A model generated the notes under the pieces. That model ran no database searches. It had not been told where the DNA came from and saw nothing but the letters and a program-made list of their open reading frames with translations. A program made the translations under genes and the position numbers. From Prochlorococcus marinus str. MIT 1013 (GTDB taxonomy: Bacteria; Cyanobacteriota; Cyanobacteriia; PCC-6307; Cyanobiaceae), in assembly GCF_027359395.1 (NCBI RefSeq), contig NZ_CP114778.1, positions 806,001-870,000 on the forward strand: 64,000 bases of DNA, written 5' to 3'. Shown piece by piece: positions 54,631 through 60,815 of the stretch (positions within the stretch are counted from its first letter, which is position 1; each line of letters starts with the position of its first letter).

Positions 54631-54647
54631 AACCGCGGTTTTTTTCT
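54631..54647. other. Palindrome with T-run
   Basis: AACCGCGGTT, a perfect 10-bp palindrome with no loop, followed by TTTTT. It may be a weak terminator or an operator. The remaining bases to 54667 show nothing. Confidence 0.4.
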
Positions 54648-54667
54648 AGCGTCACCCCTGAAAACTG

Positions 54668-55075
54668 TGGACACCTTAACTAATCCAATTTCCTCTAAGG
54701 CCAATTAGAGAGTGATAGAGAAGCTTTTAGGCTTTTAGCTATGGACACTTAAGTTAACCAATGGTTTTCAATTATGGCAATTGCAACTTTTACAGAAGCA
54801 TCAAATTTGCTCGGCTACAAAAGCAGATCAACCTTGTACAAGCTTAAAAAGGATGGTTTGCTTGATGACTATTTAATCGAAATCAAAGGAAGATCTCACC
54901 TGATATTAAAACCAGTAGGAAAGCCCAGATTGGAGGATTATTTACTTCAAATTCTGCAATGGAGACCCAATGGTGTCTTGTGTAAGCATTACTAAAAGTA
55001 TGGACACGCTATAGCCCCTATTGACAAATTAACCGCTCTAATTGACTGCTATAACTGCCTATTAACCAGTGTCCA
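54668..55075. repeat. TGGACAC boxes around the small HTH gene
   Basis: TGGACAC at 54668, 54742 and 55001, and inverted at 55069. Two lie before and two after the HTH gene at 54774, the second only 26 bp before its start. They are good candidates for operators of that protein. Confidence 0.55.
54774..54995 (+). CDS. Small HTH DNA-binding protein
   Basis: 73 residues. TFTEASNLLGYKSRSTLYKL is a helix-turn-helix of the phage regulator or small-terminase type, followed by a basic wing (IEIKGRSHLILKPVG). Surrounded by TGGACAC boxes, which suggests self-regulation. Could also recognise a packaging site. Monocistronic in a noncoding stretch. Confidence 0.6.
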   Translation: MAIATFTEASNLLGYKSRSTLYKLKKDGLLDDYLIEIKGRSHLILKPVGKPRLEDYLLQILQWRPNGVLCKHY

Positions 55076-55147
55076 CAACTATTTTGGTTGACGCTACATA
55101 GACTCCGAGCCCTTCGGATGACCCATTCAGGCAGCCCCAGAAAGAAC

Positions 55148-55375
55148 CTATTTACCTTTTAGACAAATTGCACTTATGCCCCAAGCATCGCCATCCCAAT
55201 TTTTCTTGTTGCGAACAATATCTTTTTGCTCATCACATTCCTCTTCTGAACTGGTTGGAATCTGCCAAGCTGGAGAATCTGTACCTCCATTAACCAATAG
55301 CCACCAAGTCTCAGCTTTTGCAACAGTAGGAATAAGAAGCGATGCAAAAAGGGTTACGAATAAAAAGCGGCGCAT
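55148..55375 (-). CDS. Small secreted protein
   Basis: 75 residues from the Met at 55375. A clear signal peptide (MRRFLFVTLFASLLIPTVAKAE) is followed by ETWWLLVNGGTDSPAWQIP and a two-cysteine body (EEECDEQKD, AICLKG). The ETWWLL protein type recurs in Prochlorococcus islands as I remember it. Probably periplasmic; function unknown. Unusual cargo in a replication/capsid element. Confidence 0.65.
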   Translation of the reverse strand: MRRFLFVTLFASLLIPTVAKAETWWLLVNGGTDSPAWQIPTSSEEECDEQKDIVRNKKNWDGDAWGISAICLKGK

Positions 55376-55441
55376 AAGATAAACAAGTCGAAAGCGTAGG
55401 GCGTGTGTCCTCCATCGACATATAAGCATTTCTAAAAACTA

Positions 55442-55633
55442 ATGACATCTATTACATGCGCTTTGGCGTGGCTTTGTGCCGTGCTGATGGTTCCTCTAAT
55501 GCTGTTTATCTGGGCGTTAGATACCAAGAAAACAAGAATTAACAGGTATAGAAGTTATGGGTGGAGCTGGAAAAAGATCGGCTCTATTTATAACGTCAGT
55601 CCTAGCACTGTTAGGAGATGGTCAATGCAGTGA
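55442..55633 (+). CDS. Membrane-anchored HTH protein
   Basis: 63 residues. One transmembrane helix (residues ~4-26) is followed by a helix-turn-helix (YRSYGWSWKKIGSIYNVSPS) ending in TVRRWSMQ. It could be a membrane-bound regulator. The 3' end overlaps the integrase 3' end by 23 bp in convergent orientation. Confidence 0.5.
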   Translation: MTSITCALAWLCAVLMVPLMLFIWALDTKKTRINRYRSYGWSWKKIGSIYNVSPSTVRRWSMQ

Positions 55634-56918
55634 TTCTCTTTACAGTTTCAGCAGTGTCTGCCTCTTCAGTCCATTTTCCATAATGCTTTTGATGAGTTAC
55701 AGGATCATGTCCCATTAGTGCGGCTAAGTCTCTTAAAGGAATAGATCTTGAATAATATTTGGCCCCTCTCCATGCGTAACCATGCCGCAGACCGTATGGA
55801 GTTAAGCCACTCCTAGCTTTTAGTAGAGATTGCCAGTAAGGGTGTCTATCCAAATATTGTTTGAATCTCTGGCCGCACTCTTTATATGGGCTAAGTGGTG
55901 TTTTATCTTTTTTTGCTCTTTCTTGATTCTTTGCTTTCATTGCTTTTTCATCCTGCAAGGTAAGAATTGCTTTTGGAAGTTTTACTAATCCGCTTGCATA
56001 TTGTGCAATTACTTTCTGGCCTTCATTTGGTAATTCTTTTAGATCTAAAGCCATCACTCTCCGTTCTTTTTGATCCTCATCATTAGTATTTGCATTTCGT
56101 TTAACTGGGCCAACATATAGATTTCCATCTTCAACTTTTAAAGTCATCAACTCTGAGGGTCTTAGTCCGAATAATCCAACAAGTGCTACTGCGAGTTTTA
56201 ATTCTGGATTGTCATATAAAGAATCCAATAAACCAAATAATTCATCTGGCCTAACAGGAATAGTTGACTTTTTACTATTGGCTTTTGTTCTTTTTCCAAT
56301 AAGTGATTTTATTTCATCCTTTTCAGGTGGAAGCCATTTTGTATCTGCCCCACATTTTTTGACTGCAAATTCTAAAAATCTTTTTAAGTCTCCAAATGTT
56401 GTTACTCTTCCTCTTCCTCCAGATGGAACATCTTTTAAAAACTCAGAATTATATTTTTCAATAACTTGCTTGCCGTCATGTGCGGCATTTTTATTTGCAT
56501 TTATAAGGCTTATAACTCTTTCAATTTTGTATTTTTCATTAGTGCCATAATTACTTTCTTTTACCTCTCCAGATTTAATTCTTGCTTTTTTATATTCCTC
56601 AGAAACTTTTAACCAATCAATCTCATTTGAATTTTCTTTTTTAGGTGTTTTGGCAACTAATAAATAAGCAGCGGCTAAATCTAAATTCAATTCATCCATC
56701 TTTGATTTGATGGAATTAACCAAAGCAATCATTTGAGAAACACTGCTTTTTCTAAAAGGTATTTGTGTTCTTACTGTGGGCCTTCTTGCTCCCTTCCTTG
56801 GACCATCAATCTTTTGAATTTTAAATCTATCTTTATCACCCTCTAACACCCAACCAGCTCCATGCTCACTCCTTACTAGAGATCTCAGGTCTTTTAGCCA
56901 AGTTGGTGCTTTTGCCAA
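55611..56918 (-). CDS. Tyrosine recombinase/integrase
   Basis: 435 residues. The catalytic domain has the first Arg in GLFGLRPSELMTLKVED (near residue 255), then TPYGLRHGYAWRG, the His in LAALMGHDPVTHQKHYGKW and the nucleophile Tyr in the same segment. In the HxxR box the His is replaced by Tyr (YGLR). An SAM-like core-binding domain precedes it (about residues 90-200). It would catalyse integration and excision at the tRNA-Ala att sites. It lies at the right end, reading inward, 316 bp from attR, with arm sites between. Confidence 0.93.
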   Translation of the reverse strand: MAKAPTWLKDLRSLVRSEHGAGWVLEGDKDRFKIQKIDGPRKGARRPTVRTQIPFRKSSVSQMIALVNSIKSKMDELNLDLAAAYLLVAKTPKKENSNEIDWLKVSEEYKKARIKSGEVKESNYGTNEKYKIERVISLINANKNAAHDGKQVIEKYNSEFLKDVPSGGRGRVTTFGDLKRFLEFAVKKCGADTKWLPPEKDEIKSLIGKRTKANSKKSTIPVRPDELFGLLDSLYDNPELKLAVALVGLFGLRPSELMTLKVEDGNLYVGPVKRNANTNDEDQKERRVMALDLKELPNEGQKVIAQYASGLVKLPKAILTLQDEKAMKAKNQERAKKDKTPLSPYKECGQRFKQYLDRHPYWQSLLKARSGLTPYGLRHGYAWRGAKYYSRSIPLRDLAALMGHDPVTHQKHYGKWTEEADTAETVKRITALTIS

Positions 56919-56934
56919 GGGTGGTGTTTCTTGT

Positions 56935-57118
56935 GGTGTGTTTTTTAGATGCCTGTTGTAGCAGGGCTTTTAAGGATTCTTAATCCATTTTTTCTGATAC
57001 CCTGCCTGTTATGCAGGTGGTCAATGGATTTATGCAGGTGGTCAAGTTTTAAATCCCCTGAATTGTTGTCAGGGGGTCAAATTTGTAAAAAATAGTGGTG
57101 TGTTTATCTGGTGTGTTT
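56935..57118 (+). repeat. Integrase arm-type sites, right
   Basis: GGTGTGTTT at 56935, 57097 and 57110. The last two are 13 bp apart, as in the left pair at 48686/48699. Confidence 0.75.
57010..57045 (+). repeat. Core-like direct repeats before attR
   Basis: TATGCAGGTGGTCAA at 57010 and again at 57031 (21-bp period), with a third partial copy at 57068 (GTCAGGGGGTCAAA). They differ by one base from ATGCAGGGGGTCA in the att core, so the recombinase or excisionase may bind them. Confidence 0.6.
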
Positions 57119-57234
57119 TATAGCATTATTTGCCCTAGAAAGCTATAGCAAGTTAAGCAATACTTTTGTAACTCCTTAGTATTACTAGGCTTTTTCGCTG
57201 CAACTAAAAGGATCTCAAATATTGATTTCCCTGA

Positions 57235-57280
57235 ATGGCATGCAGGGGGTCAGCGGTTCGAGTCCGCTTGGCTCCATTAG
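57235..57280 (+). other. attR core (tRNA-Ala 3' half)
   Basis: 46 bp identical to attL, from the anticodon loop to 4 bp beyond the tRNA. It marks the right boundary of the element. Confidence 0.95.
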
Positions 57281-57337
57281 ATTTTCTCAGTCACAGCAAT
57301 AGATTTCAGGGAATTTACGGTAGCGCGTGAATAATAC

Positions 57338-57367
57338 GATATTGCTTGATATAGCTAGATATATCTA
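57338..57367. repeat. 10-bp phased repeats after attR
   Basis: GATATTGCTT, GATATAGCTA, GATATATCTA in direct succession, 57 bp after attR. They are like the array at 11847 in period and position, suggesting the remains of another element's end. Nothing else is seen to 57548. Confidence 0.6.
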
Positions 57368-57548
57368 TTATGCGCTCATTTTTAGCTCTGTAATCCTATG
57401 CGGGAACAATGGTTTCAACTATTAAGGAAGCAACTTAAATCTGAGCCTGGAAAAGCTGGGATTTGCACGCAATAGTTGAAATAAAAAGCAGTTCAATTCA
57501 GTTAAGTCTTCAATACGCGCATCAGGAGCTTGAGTAGGCCTTACAAGT

Positions 57549-57554
57549 TATAAT
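57549..57554 (+). promoter_or_regulatory. TPR-family promoter -10 box
   Basis: TATAAT in AAGTTATAATCCTAATAAAT, 33 bp before the GTG start. Confidence 0.6.
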
Positions 57555-57587
57555 CCTAATAAATAGATTCTTTATAAAACAATAGAT

Positions 57588-60014
57588 GTGACTGAGGGGA
57601 AAAGGAATCAAAAACAAGAAGGCTCTGAAGTAAAAACATTCACAGTTCCATTCGCCTTAAAAGAAAGCAAAGAAAATATATTCAATAAGGCAAGAAAGTT
57701 ACATCAAAAAGGAAATATTCCAGAAGCAGTCAAACATTATCAACAGATAATAAATCAAGGATGTAATGATCACAGAGTTTTTTCTAATTATGGAGTGATA
57801 TTGAGAGGTCTTGGTAAATTAAAAGAAGCAGAATTAGTAACTCGAAAAGCAATTGAACTGAATCCTGATTTTGCAGATTTGCATTCTAATCTGGGAATCA
57901 TTTTGAGAGATCTAGGTAAATTAGAAGAAGCAGAGTTATCCACTCGTAAGGCAATTGAACTCAATCCTGATTTCACAAATGCTTATGCAAATTTAGGGGA
58001 AATATTGAGTAATCTTGGCAACTTAAAAGAAGCAGAATTATCAACTCGAAAAGCAATTGAAATCAAACCTGATTCCGCTATGGCGCATTCCAATTTGGGA
58101 ATCATATTGCAAGATCTCGGCAAATCAGAAGAAGCAGAATTGTCCACTCGAAAAGCAATTGAAATTAAATCTGATTACGCAGAAGCACATTACAACCTGG
58201 GAAATATATTAAGAGATCTTGGTAAATCACAAAAAGCAGAATTGTCCTACCGCAAAGCAATTGAAATCAAACCTGATTACGCAGATGCATATTGCAATTT
58301 GGGAAATATATTAAGAGATTTTGGTAAATCACAAGAAGCAGAATTGTCCTACCGCAAAGCAATTAAAATCAAACCTGATTTCGCTATTGCTCTTTCTAAT
58401 TTGGGAGGTCTATTGATAGATCTCGGCAAATCAGAAGAAGCAGAATTGTCATACCGTAAAGCGATTGAAATCAAACCTGATTTCGCAGAGGCTCATTCCA
58501 ATCTGGGAAACATATTGATATGTCTAGATAAAGAAAAAGATGCTAAAAAACACTTCTCTTATGCTTTAGAAAATCAACCAAATAATATTTGTTTTTATAT
58601 AAACTCCAAATTAAGATTATCACCAATATTGAATAATATTGAACAAATAGATACTGAGCGTGAACAATACAAAAGACAACTAGAAATATTAAAGAATAAT
58701 AAAAATATGTTTTATGAAGGCACACAAACTTTTAATACAAATATTTTTTACTTTGCATATCAAAACAGATTAGATGATAAGTATATTCTTGAGGAACTGA
58801 GTGATACAATATCCAAAGTTAAAGGAGTAATATTTAAAGATTTTTCTAGGAGGAAATATCTAGCAATTTCATCAAAAAGAACTAACTTGAAAGTAGGTAT
58901 TTGCTCTGAGTTTCTTAGAAATAGTCATACCATTGGTAAATTATATACAAAAGTTATATTAGATTTATTAAAAGCTGGTATTGAAATTAATATTTATATT
59001 CCACCAAATAAAATCAGTCATTCAGATAAAGATCTAGTTGAAAATATCTTCAAAAGAGTGATCTATCTTCCAAAGTCAATAGATAAAGCAAGCAGGTTAA
59101 TATTCTCAGACGACCTAGATGTCTTATTTTACCCAGATATTGGTATGTCTAACTATACATACATTCTTGCATTATCAAGATTAGCATTGGTTCAAGCTAC
59201 CAGCTTAGGTCATCCAAATACCTCTGGAATTAAGAATATAGATTATTTTATTACTAACGAAATAGTGCCTCACCATCCATCATCTAGTTATACAGAACGC
59301 TTAATAAAATTCAGTAGATTGCCTTTCAATTATCCAACTCCAAAAATCAATGAATCAAACTTGTCTAATAAAAATATAATAAATTCTGATGATAATTTTA
59401 TAATTGGACTTACGCAGTCGTTATTTAAGCTTCATCCTGATTTTGATAAAGTACTAGAATCAATATTAGATGAGATAAAGAATGCATGTTTAATACTTAT
59501 AAAAGATAAACATGAATATACAACAGAAAAATTAAAAAATAGATGGAAAAAGCAAAGTAGTTTACTGCTAGAAAGATCAATCTTTTTAGATAGAATGTCT
59601 AAAGATGATTTTATTAATACAACAAAAAACTGTCATATAATGCTTGATCCATTCTACTTTGGAAGCGGAAATACTTTTTACGAAGCAATGGCTTTTGGTA
59701 TACCATTTATTACTTATCCATTCAGTCAAAGAGGTAGTTTAGTTGCTTCAGGGTATAAACAAATGGGCGTAAAAAATCCTCCTATTGCTTCATCACCTGA
59801 AGATTATATAAATTGGTGTAAAAAATATGCAAATAACAGTTTGCTTCTTAAAAATACAAAAGATGAATTAAAAGAAAGAGCTCAGAAATATCTATTTAAT
59901 GATAATGAAATATACAAAGAATATTATACATTTTTTACTGAGGCTGTAAAAATAGCAAGACAGGGAGAATTTCTTGAAGATAATTGGAAACCCTTTACTT
60001 CAAGCAAAATTTAA
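57588..60014 (+). CDS. TPR protein with GT41 (OGT-like) glycosyltransferase domain
   Basis: 808 residues; GTG start. The tag and first 31 codons match the gene at 33973 (VKTFTVPFALKESKENI), then the sequence changes (FNKARKLHQKGNIPEAVKHY). About nine TPR units (residues ~30-325) precede a GT-B domain from about residue 433 that is identical to that of 45807-48050; donor-site DPFYFGSGNTFYEAMAFGIP is near residue 686. So it is a hybrid: start from one family member, its own TPR array, catalytic end from another. It begins 307 bp after attR of the satellite. Confidence 0.87.
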   Translation: MTEGKRNQKQEGSEVKTFTVPFALKESKENIFNKARKLHQKGNIPEAVKHYQQIINQGCNDHRVFSNYGVILRGLGKLKEAELVTRKAIELNPDFADLHSNLGIILRDLGKLEEAELSTRKAIELNPDFTNAYANLGEILSNLGNLKEAELSTRKAIEIKPDSAMAHSNLGIILQDLGKSEEAELSTRKAIEIKSDYAEAHYNLGNILRDLGKSQKAELSYRKAIEIKPDYADAYCNLGNILRDFGKSQEAELSYRKAIKIKPDFAIALSNLGGLLIDLGKSEEAELSYRKAIEIKPDFAEAHSNLGNILICLDKEKDAKKHFSYALENQPNNICFYINSKLRLSPILNNIEQIDTEREQYKRQLEILKNNKNMFYEGTQTFNTNIFYFAYQNRLDDKYILEELSDTISKVKGVIFKDFSRRKYLAISSKRTNLKVGICSEFLRNSHTIGKLYTKVILDLLKAGIEINIYIPPNKISHSDKDLVENIFKRVIYLPKSIDKASRLIFSDDLDVLFYPDIGMSNYTYILALSRLALVQATSLGHPNTSGIKNIDYFITNEIVPHHPSSSYTERLIKFSRLPFNYPTPKINESNLSNKNIINSDDNFIIGLTQSLFKLHPDFDKVLESILDEIKNACLILIKDKHEYTTEKLKNRWKKQSSLLLERSIFLDRMSKDDFINTTKNCHIMLDPFYFGSGNTFYEAMAFGIPFITYPFSQRGSLVASGYKQMGVKNPPIASSPEDYINWCKKYANNSLLLKNTKDELKERAQKYLFNDNEIYKEYYTFFTEAVKIARQGEFLEDNWKPFTSSKI

Positions 60015-60062
60015 TCCAAAGTGATTTTATAAAACTATTATTTTTGGTAAATAGAATTATTA

Positions 60063-60234
60063 CTAGATTTTTCTCACTCGATTGTCATATGAAGAATCAG
60101 CAGCTAATCCAGCCAGTGAAATTATTTGTCTAGCGCAGGCAGCAAGCAACACCACTTGATTGGTTATGAACCAGTTTTTGTTGCATAACCTTGTTCAAGA
60201 TTTACGAGTAGCTTTGCGGTGATTTGAAGTGCTT
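60063..60234 (-). pseudogene. Terminase-small-subunit-like 3' fragment
   Basis: Part of the inverted repeat, same content as 45587-45758. Confidence 0.8.
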
Positions 60235-60273
60235 CATGCCATGCAGGTGCTCTACCAGCTGAGCTATGGCTCC
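60235..60273 (-). repeat. tRNA-Ala 5' half, relic 4
   Basis: Reverse-strand copy of relic 3. It is followed by a switch from the 45.5-kb-type to the 40.1-kb-type upstream sequence inside GTGAAGTATAAT, a recombination junction. A small start MKVIAINLRQ is again present at 60285. Confidence 0.9.
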
Positions 60274-60320
60274 AAATCGTTAACATGAAAGTGATTGCAA
60301 TCAATCTCAGGCAACATAAC

Positions 60321-60815
60321 CATTATACTTCACTACCTAAAGTTGATAAAGTTCCCGACACTATTAACGAAGGGGAAAAAGTTTTCCCGAAGAAAAAGCG
60401 GTGGGTAATTAGCAAATGCTTTTATTTTCAATAGGTCTGGACTAATTACTTCCCTTCAAAGAGAAATCAACTCATGCTTATTTACAGCGAGTGAATTTCT
60501 TTCTGAAGTTAAAAACTAAAAACCCTAATCAGACATATAATCCAAATAAATAGATTCTTTATAAAACAATAGATGTGACTGAGGGGAAAAGGAATCAAAA
60601 GCAAGAAGGATCTGAAGTAAAAACATTTCGAGTTCCATTTGCTTTAGGAGAAATAAAAGAGAATATTTCTATTCCTAGCAATAGCAAAACTAAACCTTCT
60701 AAAGAACAAATAATTGATCAAGCATTTAAGTTTCATTCACAAGGAAATATTCAAAAAGCAGCAAAACTTTATCAATATTTTATTGATAAAGGGTTTAATG
60801 ATCACAGAGTTTTTT
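60321..60815. repeat. 495-bp inverted repeat (with 39656-40150)
   Basis: Covers the leader, promoter, tag and first TPR unit. It ends at AGAGTTTTT inside the second TPR unit, where the match passes to the sequence type of the genes at 33973 and 30589. Confidence 0.9.
60536..60541 (+). promoter_or_regulatory. TPR-family promoter -10 box
   Basis: TATAAT in CATATAATCCAAATAAATAG, same as the copy at 39930. Confidence 0.55.

Larger units (their letters stand above)
48613..57280. mobile_element. Satellite-type integrative element in tRNA-Ala
   Basis: 8.7 kb between 46-bp perfect direct repeats. Gene order: unknown, HTH, two small genes, primase, helicase, small head-region gene, protease-capsid fusion, HTH, secreted, membrane/HTH, and a tyrosine integrase on the opposite strand. 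It can probably integrate, replicate and make a capsid shell, but lacks portal, terminase, and tail genes, so it would depend on a helper phage for packaging. This matches the tycheposon/phage-satellite type described in Prochlorococcus (knowledge of the class, not a search). Confidence 0.92.
58418..60333. repeat. 1916-bp inverted repeat, copy 2 (with 45488-47403)
   Basis: Reverse complement of copy 1, gapless. Copies are 11 kb apart with the satellite and two TPR starts between them. Confidence 0.96.
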
